From Paracoccus chinensis (GTDB lineage Bacteria > Pseudomonadota > Alphaproteobacteria > Rhodobacterales > Rhodobacteraceae), in assembly GCF_900102885.1 (NCBI RefSeq), contig NZ_FNGE01000009.1:90948-154947 (forward strand): 64,000 bases of DNA, read 5' to 3'. The translations under genes were made by a program, and so were the position numbers. Shown one piece after another: positions 43,078-50,811 of this stretch (position 1 is its first letter; each line of letters begins with the position of its first letter). A model generated the notes under the pieces. The model saw only the letters and a program-made list of their open reading frames with translations. It was not told where the DNA came from and searched no databases.

Positions 43078-43403
43078 TGAGCGCGTTCGCCGGCGCGGTG
43101 CGCACTATGTTTCGTGATCGGAACATGACCGTGCCGGCGACCTGGCGCGCGCGGGGAGTGTCTCACGACGTGGCCCTGCGCGCGATCCGGAAATCGCCGG
43201 ATGCATTGTCGGGCTTCGGCGACGCATCGCTGGTCTCGGATCAGACCGTCGTGGACGTGATGGTTGCCGATGCCCCAACTATTGCGCCCGGCGATCTCTT
43301 GATCATCGGGGCCGAATGGTTCGTGGTCCAGTCCGAGCCGATGCGCGACCGCGAACGGCTGGTCTGGACGCTGGACCTGCGGCAAGTTCCGCCGCAGCCG
43401 TGA
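43077..43403 (+). CDS. Head-tail connector / neck protein
   Basis: The 108-residue protein starts MSAFAGAVRTMFRDRNMTVP and ends in a beta-rich part (PGDLLIIGAEWFVVQSEPMR, RLVWTLDLRQVP) typical of small neck proteins of the FII/gp9-10 type. Its place between decoration protein and DUF6441 protein supports a neck role. The exact class (stopper or adaptor) cannot be fixed. Its stop overlaps the next GTG (GTGA). Confidence 0.72.
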   Translation: MSAFAGAVRTMFRDRNMTVPATWRARGVSHDVALRAIRKSPDALSGFGDASLVSDQTVVDVMVADAPTIAPGDLLIIGAEWFVVQSEPMRDRERLVWTLDLRQVPPQP

Positions 43404-44056
43404 AGATCGAGGTCACGACGGACACGCCGCTGTCCGAGGAAATGGCGCATCAGGTGGTGCTGGCCGAGCTCGCCGTCACGCGCGGCATTCGGGCCACCTC
43501 GAGCAAGATCAAGACGGCTTGGCGTGACGACGTGCGCCGAGCGCTGGGGCAGCGGCTGTCCAATGCCATCCGGGCGAATGTGTACCCTGAAGGCGAGCCC
43601 TCGCTGGGAGCGGCCGCGCTTATCTATGCCCGGCCCGGCAGGAGCCCCGGCGCGGGGGCGGCAACGATTGTTGCGGGGCACGAGACTGGGTCCGTGATCC
43701 GTTCGGGTGGCCGTGGGTGGCTGGCGATCCCCACCGAGGAGGCCCGCGCTGTCCGGCTTGGACGGCAGAAGCTGACCCCTGCGCTATGGCAGCAGCGGAC
43801 TGGCATTCAGCTTCAGGTAGTCGTCCGGCCGAACGGGGGCAGGCTGCTCGTGGCCGATGTTCGCATGGGCAAGACCGGCAGACTGAACCGGGGCCGGCTA
43901 ACCAAGAAAGGTGCCTACAGCAAGGGCACCTTCACCAGCGTGATCTTCTTCCTGGTTCCGCAAGCCAAGCTGCGCAAGCGGCTGGACCTGATGAACAAGG
44001 CCGACCGGCTGGCGCAAAGGCTGCCGGAGGCCATCGTCCGCCATTGGCCGAGGTGA
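43400..44056 (+). CDS. DUF6441 family phage protein, 218 residues
   Basis: GTG 43400 overlaps the previous stop and gives MKIEVTTDTPLSEEMAHQVV. The product has the DUF6441 pattern: SNAIRANVYPEGEPSLGAAA near 50-70, GRGWLAIPTEEARAVRLG near 105-125 and a C-terminal PQAKLRKRLDL block. Members lie in neck-tail modules of rhodobacterial phages and probably help tail completion. The upstream open frame is rejected. Confidence 0.8.
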   Translation: MKIEVTTDTPLSEEMAHQVVLAELAVTRGIRATSSKIKTAWRDDVRRALGQRLSNAIRANVYPEGEPSLGAAALIYARPGRSPGAGAATIVAGHETGSVIRSGGRGWLAIPTEEARAVRLGRQKLTPALWQQRTGIQLQVVVRPNGGRLLVADVRMGKTGRLNRGRLTKKGAYSKGTFTSVIFFLVPQAKLRKRLDLMNKADRLAQRLPEAIVRHWPR

Positions 44057-44059
44057 TCC

Positions 44060-44491
44060 ATGCCGAGCAAGCGTGAACAGGTGCTGGACGCCTTGCTGGC
44101 GACATTGCAGGCGGTCGCGGGGCCTGAGGTGCGCCGGGGCGGGGACCTGCCAACACGGGTTCCTGTGGGCGGCCTGCTGACGCTGCGGGACGGGGAGCCG
44201 GGCGAGCCGGAAGTCACCATGTCGCCGCTGATCTATGAATACCGGCACCGGGCCGAGATCGAGGTGATCTTGCAGCCGCCGTTGAGTGTCGAGCCGACCG
44301 ACGCGCTGGACAGCGTGCTGCTGGCTCTGGGCGAGGCGCTGGAGGCTGATCGGACCTTGGGCGGGACATGCCTGTGGGTCGAGCCGGAAGCGCCCATCAC
44401 GAGCGATCTGGCCCTTGAGGGCACGGCGGGGATTATCGCCGCCATCGTGCCGGTCGAGCTGAACTACATCACCACTGGGCCGCTGGCCTGA
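44060..44491 (+). CDS. Tail terminator-like minor tail protein
   Basis: The 143-residue protein starts MPSKREQVLDALLATLQAVA and has a central beta-rich part (TMSPLIYEYRHRAEIEVILQ) and a conserved ALDSVLLALGEALEADRTLG helix, the layout of tail terminator proteins that cap the tail tube. Some databases label such proteins acyl-CoA transferase; nothing here supports that. It lies directly before the tail tube gene. Confidence 0.75.
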   Translation: MPSKREQVLDALLATLQAVAGPEVRRGGDLPTRVPVGGLLTLRDGEPGEPEVTMSPLIYEYRHRAEIEVILQPPLSVEPTDALDSVLLALGEALEADRTLGGTCLWVEPEAPITSDLALEGTAGIIAAIVPVELNYITTGPLA

Positions 44492-44507
44492 TCTTACGGA
44501 GGCCGCA

Positions 44508-45449
44508 ATGGCACGAGCTACCGGGGCGCGGGCGCAGCTTGCCGCCGCTTTCGAGACCACCTATGGCACCGCGCCTGCGTCGAGCTATACCAAGATGCCT
44601 TTCGCCCGTGCGGCTCTGGGGTCGGAACAGCCCCTGCTGAGCAGCGAGCTTCTGGGCTACGGCCGTGATCCGCTGGCGCCCGTGCTGGACGCCGTGACGG
44701 CGGACGGATCGGTAACGGTCCCCATCGACCTGGAGGCATTCGGCATCTGGCTCAAGGGCGCTTTCGGGGCGCCGACGACTTCGGGCACGACCAACTTCAC
44801 CCATACCTTCAAGACGGGCGCCTCGTCGCTGCCCAGTATGTCCATCGAGGTCGGGCTTCCCGAGGTTCCGCATTTTGCCATGTACAAGGGCTGCATGGTT
44901 GACACGCTCGGCTGGAGCATGGCCCGGTCGGGGCTGGTGACGGCAGAGGTCGGGCTGGTCGCACAGGCTGAGGCGAAAGCCAATGCCACGGCGGCGGGCA
45001 CCCCGTCTGCGGTCACGCTGGAGCGCTTCGGCGCTTTCCAGGGGGCGGTCAAGCAGGGCGGCAACGCGCTGGCGAACATTGTCTCGGCCGACATCCGCTA
45101 TGCCAACGGGCTGGATCGCGTGGAGACGATCCGCGCAGACGGCCTGATCGACGGCATCGACCCCGGCATTGCCAGCCTGACCGGCTCCATTACCGCCCGT
45201 TTTTCGGATACGGCACTGCTGGATCAGGCCATCAGCGGCACGTCGTCCACGCTGGAGTTCAGCTATACGATCAACACCAACAAGTCGCTGACGCTGACGG
45301 CTCACGCCGTCTGGCTGCCGCGTCCCCGGATCAGCATCGATGGCCCCGGAGGCGTGCAGGCCACGTTTGACTGGCAGGCGTCCCTGCCGTCCTCGGGCAC
45401 GGGCAACATGGCGACCATCGTCCTCAAGAACCAGCGGGCAACCTACTGA
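44508..45449 (+). CDS. Major tail tube protein
   Basis: The 313-residue protein starts MARATGARAQLAAAFETTYG, a usual beginning for siphophage tail tube proteins, and is beta-rich throughout, with two similar halves (VTVPIDLEAFGIWLKGAFGA and ITARFSDTALLDQAISGTSS). It is just upstream of the frameshifted chaperone pair, as in lambda (V before G-T). The stop overlaps the next start (TGATG). Confidence 0.88.
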   Translation: MARATGARAQLAAAFETTYGTAPASSYTKMPFARAALGSEQPLLSSELLGYGRDPLAPVLDAVTADGSVTVPIDLEAFGIWLKGAFGAPTTSGTTNFTHTFKTGASSLPSMSIEVGLPEVPHFAMYKGCMVDTLGWSMARSGLVTAEVGLVAQAEAKANATAAGTPSAVTLERFGAFQGAVKQGGNALANIVSADIRYANGLDRVETIRADGLIDGIDPGIASLTGSITARFSDTALLDQAISGTSSTLEFSYTINTNKSLTLTAHAVWLPRPRISIDGPGGVQATFDWQASLPSSGTGNMATIVLKNQRATY

Positions 45450-45886
45450 TGATCCGACTCAATCCCCACCGTGAACCTGCGTGGTTCGATCTGTTGCCGG
45501 GCGTCCGCGTCAAGGTGGCGCCTGTCACCTCGGCGCTGATGCTGGCCGCCCGCAAGGATGCCGCCGTTCGTGAAGCGGTCCTGACCAGCAACGACGGTGA
45601 GATCGAGGTCGCCATCGGCAAGGCGCTGGCTCAGGTCGCGATCCTGGAATGGGAAGGCGTGGTGGATGCGGACGACAAGCCCGCGCCGGTCACGCCCGAG
45701 AACGTCGGACTTCTGCTGGACGTGTGGGAAGTCTGGATCGCGTGGTCGGCCAAGGTGCTGTCCACCTTTGTCGTGATGAGTGCGGAAAAAAACGTCTCTG
45801 TGCCCTTGCCGAGTGGGAGTTGGGCGGGGGCGGGGAATACTGCGGAGCCTGCGAAGGCGTCTGCGACGACTGCCCCGGCCGCCTGA
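45449..45886 (+). CDS. Tail assembly chaperone G-like, zero-frame product
   Basis: The 145-residue protein starts MIRLNPHREPAWFDLLPGVR, between tail tube and tape measure, and would help assemble the tail around the tape measure. The last 30 residues, after the slippery site, are Ala/Ser/Pro-rich and not conserved-looking. A -1 slip at AAAAAAC (45787-45793) produces the longer G-T form listed separately. Confidence 0.88.
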   Translation: MIRLNPHREPAWFDLLPGVRVKVAPVTSALMLAARKDAAVREAVLTSNDGEIEVAIGKALAQVAILEWEGVVDADDKPAPVTPENVGLLLDVWEVWIAWSAKVLSTFVVMSAEKNVSVPLPSGSWAGAGNTAEPAKASATTAPAA

Positions 45887-46107
45887 ACGAACCCCAGACC
45901 GTCGAAGGCGTGCAGGTCTGGGATCTGGTTAACCGGATGCACGGGCAGATGCGCGTGTCACCCGGCGCCGTGACGGGCCTCGACATGGGCGCAGCCTTGG
46001 CAATGGCGGACGCCTTGGGGATTAATCCCTTGGTCGTGGCTGAGTGGGTTCCGCCTATCGAGGCCCAGCTTGTGAAGGCGCTGAGCGAGCGGCAGCGGGA
46101 AGATTAG
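45449..46107 (+). CDS. Tail assembly chaperone G-T fusion made by -1 frameshift
   Basis: Ribosomes reading zero frame to 45793 and slipping back one base continue in the -1 frame to 46107, giving about 219 residues. The T part contains a four-cysteine cluster YCGACEGVCDDC and then VQVWDLVNRMHGQMRVSPGA, ending QLVKALSERQRED. The T frame has no start or ribosome site of its own. This matches the conserved lambda G/G-T arrangement; the frameshift itself is inferred from the slippery sequence and frame relation. Confidence 0.82.
45787..45793 (+). promoter_or_regulatory. Programmed -1 ribosomal frameshift site
   Basis: The heptamer A-AAA-AAC is in the correct phase (zero-frame codons GAA AAA AAC). 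After a -1 slip both tRNAs pair with AAA and the next codon is CGT in the T frame, which stays open for 104 residues. It sits at the G/T junction of the tail chaperones. Confidence 0.85.
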
Positions 46108-46349
46108 TCAGTGCATCGGAAGGTGTAGCTGACGACGTAGGACGGCCCCGTGCCGGCCATTTCCGCGCCCGAATATCCGTTCTGGCGGCAGATGCGTTCG
46201 GCCTCCGGAAACAGGTATTCGCCCGCCTGCGCGATGGTCGAGACGCCACCCGGCCCGCCTGTCAGGACGACGGTGCGCCCGGTGTTTTCGATCACCTGCG
46301 AACTTGCCCCGCACCCTGCCAGCGCCACCACCAAGACCAATCCGCGCAT
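46104..46349 (-). CDS. Small lipoprotein encoded antisense within the tail operon, 81 residues
   Basis: ATG 46349 has GGAGG six bases upstream on the reverse strand. The product starts MRGLVLVVALAGCGASSQVI, a clear lipoprotein signal with lipobox ALAGC, and has a 65-residue mature part (TAQ-type beta region GGPGGVSTIAQAGEYLFPEA, then CRQNGYSGAEMAG) with two more cysteines. It lies between the chaperone and tape measure genes but on the other strand, and its TAA overlaps the T stop. It is a moron gene likely expressed in the lysogen; surface lipoproteins of phages can block superinfection, but this role is a hypothesis. Confidence 0.8.
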   Translation of the reverse strand: MRGLVLVVALAGCGASSQVIENTGRTVVLTGGPGGVSTIAQAGEYLFPEAERICRQNGYSGAEMAGTGPSYVVSYTFRCTD

Positions 46350-46422
46350 CTGAACCTCCACCTGTGGAATCCTTCGTTCCGCATTCCGCGCTGATTGTCG
46401 CGGCAAGAGAAAGCGAGACGTC

Positions 46423-48774
46423 ATGGCCGAGAAGAACGTCAATGTCCGCCTTGTTGCAACCGGTGGGGGGCAAGTCCGCGCCGAGTTGTCCGAGATCGGC
46501 AAGACGGGGCAGGCGGCATTCACGGGCGTTGGCGTTTCTGCGGACAGCGCCAGCCGTCGTCTGAAGGGCGTGGGTGACGCGGCCAACGACGCTGGCGGGA
46601 AGATGGCCGGTGCCGTTGACGGTATGCGCATGACCACCATGCAGCTGTCGCAGGTGGCGCAGCAAGGCGCTGCTACCGGCCAGTGGATGCAGGCATTCGC
46701 CATCCAGCTTCCCGACCTCGCGCTGGGGTTTGGCCCTGTCGGCATCGCAGCGGGTGCTGTCTCGGGTGCGCTGCTGATGCTTGCCCCGGCATTCCTCGGG
46801 GCGGGTCGCGATGCGGAGATCATGAAGGACAAGCTGAGCGCGGCCGACCAAGCCATCCAGGCGTTGGCGCACAGCGCGAAGGCTTCGCAAATGTCGCTGG
46901 CCGACATGCAGAAGGCATACGGCAACAGCGCTGATGAGGTTGAGCGCCTGAACCGCGCGCAACTCGCCTTCTCCCGCGCGGATGTGGCTCGGAAGATGGC
47001 CGACGCCATGAAGGCGCTTGGCCTTTCCCAAGGCTCCTTCGAGGGCGGCGTTCAGGGGCCACAGCAGCCGGGCATGTTCGACTGGCTGACCGATGGCCGG
47101 TCGGCGACCAAGCAGAGCGAGTATCAGGCGACCCTGACGCGGCTTCAGGTGCAATACCGCCTGTCGGCTGAGCAGGCCCGTGCGCTGGCGCAGGCACTTC
47201 GGCAGGTGGCGACTGCGAGTGAGGGCGAGGAAGCCCTGAGTGCGGCTGCTAACCTGCAGGAAGTCATGCTGGAAGTAGCCGGATCAGCCGACAAGGCGGC
47301 CGAGAAATTCGGCGGCGAGGACGGACTGTGGGATGCGGCCAGCAAGGCGGCTGATCTGGCGCGGCAGAACGTCGAGGCGGTCACGACCGCCACGCGCGAG
47401 ATGACCCTGAGCTTTGAAACCGGCATCACGACGCTGGAGCGGCTGCGCGGGACGCTGGACTCGATGCTGCCCGGCGCCGGTGGGGTGCTGGATCAGGTCG
47501 GCGGCTGGTTCCAGGGCTTCCGCGACAAGGCATCCGGCGAGTTCGGATCGGCCAGCAAGGGCATCCTCGACCTGATCGGCTGGGCTGAGGGCACTGACAA
47601 GGGGCGGGGCTACAACGAGACGTTGGATTACGGTCGCTGGACAGGCGGTCCTGTCAATCTCGTCAACATGACGCTGGATGATGTATTGGCGCTTGGTGAA
47701 CGTATGCGGACACCAGAGAACCGCGCTCTTTATCCCGGGGGCGGGTCTAGCGCCCTGGGTCGTTACCAGATCGTCGGCAAGACGATGCGCGGCCTTATGA
47801 AAACAATGGGCCTCACCGGCGACGAACTGTTCGACGAGCAGATGCAGGATCGCATGGCGATGGAACTGGTGCGTCAGACCGCACAGATCGGCACCAAGTC
47901 TGCGTGGGATAACCAGTGGCAGAGTTTCAAGACGAAGAACGTTAGCCTCGCCGCAATCACGGGCGCGCTCGGCGTCAAGAGCGTCGGCGTTGACCCCGCT
48001 GTTGAAGCCGCGCGCAAGAAGGAAAACGACGAACTCCAGCGGGGCTTGGACCTGCGCGCCGACTTCATGGTGGCGCTTCAGGATCAGGCGAACGCGGCTG
48101 CGCTTGAAGCCCAAGTCACCGGCCAGTCCGTCTATGAGCAGGTGCGGCTGCGGACTGAGATGACGCTGACCCAGCAGGCGCGCGCCAAGGGCATTGACCT
48201 TACCGAGCAGATCGCGGGGTCTGAAAAGACCTACGGGCAGGCGATCAAGGAAACCGCCGCCTCGCTGGCTGCTAGCGCCCAAGAGCAGGCGGCTCAGGAA
48301 GGCCGCTTCAAGGCTGCCGAGGACGCGGCCAAGAGGGCCGCCGATACCATGCGCAAGTTCCAGGACGATCTGAAGCAGGGCTTCAGGTCGGCCTTCCAGT
48401 CGGTGATCGACGGCACCGAGTCTGTGGCGGATGCCTTCCGCAACATGATCGCGGACATGCTGATGCAGCGGGCGATGCTGGGCTTCGATGGCCTGATTGA
48501 CGGTTTGCTGGGCGCTGCGTTTGGCGGCGGAGACCCGCTCGCCAATGCGCTGACTGGAGCTGGCCTCACGGATGTTCGCCCGCAGAACTGGATCACGCGA
48601 GCTGCCAGCGCCGTCACGCAGCAGGCCGTGCAGGTCAACGTCGGCGTGGACCCCCGCAACGGCAACCTCATGGCATTCACCGACCAGCGGGTTGCGGCGG
48701 GGCTGCGGCAGGCTGACCGCGCCATGCCTTCGCGCCTGACGACCATCAACCGCGATCCGCTGAAGCGAGGCTGA
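46423..48774 (+). CDS. Tail tape measure protein with embedded lysozyme-like domain
   Basis: The 783-residue protein starts MAEKNVNVRLVATGGGQVRA; helical coiled regions and a hydrophobic stretch (LPDLALGFGPVGIAAGAVSG, residues about 96-118) are typical of tape measures. Around residues 380-490 lies a muramidase-like module: ILDLIGWAEGTDKGRGYNET, then NMTLDDVLALGERMRTPENR and GGGSSALGRYQIVGKTMRGL, resembling lambda-type lysozyme (GH104-like) with Glu in WAEGT. It would open peptidoglycan during DNA entry. The C-terminus (DLKQGFRSAFQSVIDGTESV) is the usual lambda-H-like end. Confidence 0.9.
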   Translation: MAEKNVNVRLVATGGGQVRAELSEIGKTGQAAFTGVGVSADSASRRLKGVGDAANDAGGKMAGAVDGMRMTTMQLSQVAQQGAATGQWMQAFAIQLPDLALGFGPVGIAAGAVSGALLMLAPAFLGAGRDAEIMKDKLSAADQAIQALAHSAKASQMSLADMQKAYGNSADEVERLNRAQLAFSRADVARKMADAMKALGLSQGSFEGGVQGPQQPGMFDWLTDGRSATKQSEYQATLTRLQVQYRLSAEQARALAQALRQVATASEGEEALSAAANLQEVMLEVAGSADKAAEKFGGEDGLWDAASKAADLARQNVEAVTTATREMTLSFETGITTLERLRGTLDSMLPGAGGVLDQVGGWFQGFRDKASGEFGSASKGILDLIGWAEGTDKGRGYNETLDYGRWTGGPVNLVNMTLDDVLALGERMRTPENRALYPGGGSSALGRYQIVGKTMRGLMKTMGLTGDELFDEQMQDRMAMELVRQTAQIGTKSAWDNQWQSFKTKNVSLAAITGALGVKSVGVDPAVEAARKKENDELQRGLDLRADFMVALQDQANAAALEAQVTGQSVYEQVRLRTEMTLTQQARAKGIDLTEQIAGSEKTYGQAIKETAASLAASAQEQAAQEGRFKAAEDAAKRAADTMRKFQDDLKQGFRSAFQSVIDGTESVADAFRNMIADMLMQRAMLGFDGLIDGLLGAAFGGGDPLANALTGAGLTDVRPQNWITRAASAVTQQAVQVNVGVDPRNGNLMAFTDQRVAAGLRQADRAMPSRLTTINRDPLKRG

Positions 48775-48777
48775 CGG

Positions 48778-49398
48778 ATGTCGACCTTTCCGGTGGACCT
48801 TGAGGCGTGGCTGACGCCGTTCCGCGTGGTTGAGCAGACCTTCGACCTTGAGGAAGGCCTGCAGGTGCAGAACCGTACGGCGGGTGGCGAGGTGATCCGT
48901 GCGGGCGGGGCCTCGCGTCTATGGCACGGCAAGCTGGTGCTGGGTCGCGTGCGCAACGATCAGGTCGGGGCACTTGAGGCACGGCTTCATGTCCTGCGGG
49001 GCAAGGGAGCTTACTTCACGATCCGCGACTATCGCCGTGCGGGGGCCATCAGCGCCACGCTGGCAACCGTGCAGGCGAATGGAACGGTCAACATCAGCGG
49101 CGGGCCTGCAAACGGCACGCTGAACGATGGCGACTACATCGCTTTCGGCTATGCCAACCGCATTGCCCTGCATCGGATCGTTGTAGGCGGGGCGCTGAGC
49201 GGCACGGGTGCCCGCAACGGCGTCGAGGTCGTGCCGCCGATCCGCGCTGGCTGGACCGCGAACACTCCAGTCCAGATTGGCAGCGTCCGGTGTCGCGCCG
49301 TGATGGTGCCCGGCACCCTCAACATGGGGCAATCGCGGGGCATCTGGCACGAGGGCATCAGCTTCGAGTGGATCCAAATGCTGCGGGAGAACCCCTGA
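48778..49398 (+). CDS. Minor tail / distal tail protein, 206 residues
   Basis: Starts MSTFPVDLEAWLTPFRVVEQ three bases after the tape measure gene. It is beta-rich, with SRLWHGKLVLGRVRNDQVGA near 43 and a C-terminal GIWHEGISFEWIQMLRENP. Its position straight after the tape measure is that of the distal tail protein, which links tube and tip. The exact family is uncertain. Confidence 0.75.
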   Translation: MSTFPVDLEAWLTPFRVVEQTFDLEEGLQVQNRTAGGEVIRAGGASRLWHGKLVLGRVRNDQVGALEARLHVLRGKGAYFTIRDYRRAGAISATLATVQANGTVNISGGPANGTLNDGDYIAFGYANRIALHRIVVGGALSGTGARNGVEVVPPIRAGWTANTPVQIGSVRCRAVMVPGTLNMGQSRGIWHEGISFEWIQMLRENP

Positions 49399-49419
49399 TG
49401 TATTCGTGGAGCGGCTCAG

Positions 49420-49659
49420 TCAGTGTGAGGGTGTCGACTGTCCCATCGTCTGCAGCAGGCGTTCCAGCAGCGCCTGTATGGCGAGGAGTCCTTCGTGGTC
49501 CTGTGACGGGATCTCGCAAATAAACTCAGGCTCGGCACCCCCTGCCTTGAACCGGAAAGTGACGAAGGTTCCGCTCTCACCGGAGTGCAGCCCGAGCGTC
49601 ACGTCTTCGGCCATATACTGATGAGTGGGCGGACGCTCATCTTCGAGAATGTTGCTCAC
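49420..49659 (-). CDS. Antisense moron gene in the tail operon, 79 residues, GTG start
   Basis: GTG (complement of 49657-49659) has GGGAGAA upstream on the reverse strand. The product starts MSNILEDERPPTHQYMAEDV and continues with a beta-rich TLGLHSGESGTFVTFRFKAG segment and a C-terminal helix LLAIQALLERLLQTMG. It is a compact acidic protein with no signal peptide. It lies between two tail genes on the opposite strand, so it is cargo rather than structure. A start at the internal ATG (49614) is possible. Function unknown. Confidence 0.65.
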   Translation of the reverse strand: MSNILEDERPPTHQYMAEDVTLGLHSGESGTFVTFRFKAGGAEPEFICEIPSQDHEGLLAIQALLERLLQTMGQSTPSH

Positions 49660-49699
49660 ATGATTCTCCCGTCGGTTGTGCAAACGCGATGGTGAGAGC

Positions 49700-49731
49700 G
49701 GCCGGGGGTGCGAGTCCATCCCCGGCCTTTT
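49700..49731 (+). terminator. Intrinsic terminator within the tail operon
   Basis: GGCCGGGG / CCCCGGCC, an 8-bp stem with a 12-base loop, is followed by TTTT. It lies between the antisense gene at 49420-49659 and the tail gene at 49747, acting on rightward transcripts. Late transcription would need to read through it, so an antiterminator or partial termination is implied. Confidence 0.6.
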
Positions 49732-49746
49732 CCATGAGGTTCCCCC

Positions 49747-50409
49747 ATGCTCACAGCCAAGACCCGCCGCGATCTGCGGCACGCTTGGGCTATCTGGATC
49801 GAGGCCCGCGACTATGCGACCGGCGCACCGGCTCCGGCGGGTTTCTGGACGGGCGACGACGCGGTGAGCATCGTCGTGGACGGCCAGACGCGCACCTACT
49901 ACGGCGCTGGGGCCGCACTGAGCATCGAGCCGCTGACCTACCAGCTGGGGGCCGTGGTGCAGGTCCAGCGGGCGTCTCTGGGGCCGCTGACGCCCGAGGT
50001 CCGCACAACGCTGCGGGGCTACGAGACGCGGCAGGCCAAGGCGCAAATCCATCTGGTGATGCTGGGCGACAACGGCCAGCCAGCCACGGTCGAGGAAGCC
50101 TTCGTCGGCGTGCTGGACCGGCTGGAGATCAACGAAGGTCCGCTGGACGACGCGGGCAACAGCACCGTGACGTGCGACGTGGAAATGGTCAGCGATGCGC
50201 GGCACCTGACCCGCGCGCTGTCGCTCAAGCAATCGGACGCAAGCCAGCGGCTGCGGAACCCGAACGACCGCTTCCGGCAATACGCGGATGTGGCTGGCGA
50301 GGTGAAGGTGGTCTGGATGGGCGACACGGACAACCCGCACCGCGCCCGCGAGAAGAACAACATTCGGAATGGCAGCGGCATTGCCGGGGCAGTGAGGGCG
50401 GCGCGATGA
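49747..50409 (+). CDS. Minor tail protein, 220 residues
   Basis: Starts MLTAKTRRDLRHAWAIWIEA and is beta-rich, with GQTRTYYGAGAALSIEPLTY and QLGAVVQVQRASLGPLTPEV in the first half and a conserved VLDRLEINEGPLDDAGNSTV segment. It precedes the NlpC/P60-like gene with an ATGA overlap, the order of lambda L-K or rhodobacterial tail tips. The role in the tail tip is inferred from position. Confidence 0.75.
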   Translation: MLTAKTRRDLRHAWAIWIEARDYATGAPAPAGFWTGDDAVSIVVDGQTRTYYGAGAALSIEPLTYQLGAVVQVQRASLGPLTPEVRTTLRGYETRQAKAQIHLVMLGDNGQPATVEEAFVGVLDRLEINEGPLDDAGNSTVTCDVEMVSDARHLTRALSLKQSDASQRLRNPNDRFRQYADVAGEVKVVWMGDTDNPHRAREKNNIRNGSGIAGAVRAAR

Positions 50410-50810
50410 AGCGGCTGGATGACTGGAAGCCACGCCTCCGCCAGTTCCTGGCCGAGCAGGGCGACAAGCAGTTCCAGTTCGGTCAGCAGGACTGCGGCGC
50501 TCTGGCAGGGGGCGCCATCGAGGCCATGACCGGCGAGAACCCGCATACCGCCGTCGCGGGCAAATACAAGACGATGGCGGGCGCCCTGCGTACCCTCAAG
50601 CGGCTCGGGCATGACGATCACGTCGCCTATACCGCCTCGCTCCTGACCGAGATTGAACCGCTCTATGCCACGTTTGGCGATATCGCCGTGGTGGACAGCC
50701 CCGAAGGCCCTGCGCTCGGCGTAGTGGTGGGGGCGCATATCGAGGTGCGCGCGCCGGGTGGCCGGGGCGTGGTGCCGCTGACGGACGCCGTGCGCGCTTT
50801 CCGGGTGTAA
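50406..50810 (+). CDS. DUF6950 family tail assembly protein (NlpC/P60-like)
   Basis: ATG 50406 overlaps the previous stop and gives MKRLDDWKPRLRQFLAEQGD. The 134-residue protein has FQFGQQDCGALAGGAIEAMT (Cys in a DC motif as in NlpC/P60 hydrolases) and FGDIAVVDSPEGPALGVVVG. In lambda the corresponding K protein is a tail-tip peptidoglycan hydrolase-like protein. Whether the catalytic triad is complete cannot be told. The next gene follows after one base. Confidence 0.78.
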   Translation: MKRLDDWKPRLRQFLAEQGDKQFQFGQQDCGALAGGAIEAMTGENPHTAVAGKYKTMAGALRTLKRLGHDDHVAYTASLLTEIEPLYATFGDIAVVDSPEGPALGVVVGAHIEVRAPGGRGVVPLTDAVRAFRV

Positions 50811-50811
50811 G

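Noticed and set aside
49398..49523. Plus-strand ORF starting at the distal tail gene stop
   Set aside because: It has TGATG coupling, but the product is low complexity and antisense to a better-supported reverse-strand gene.
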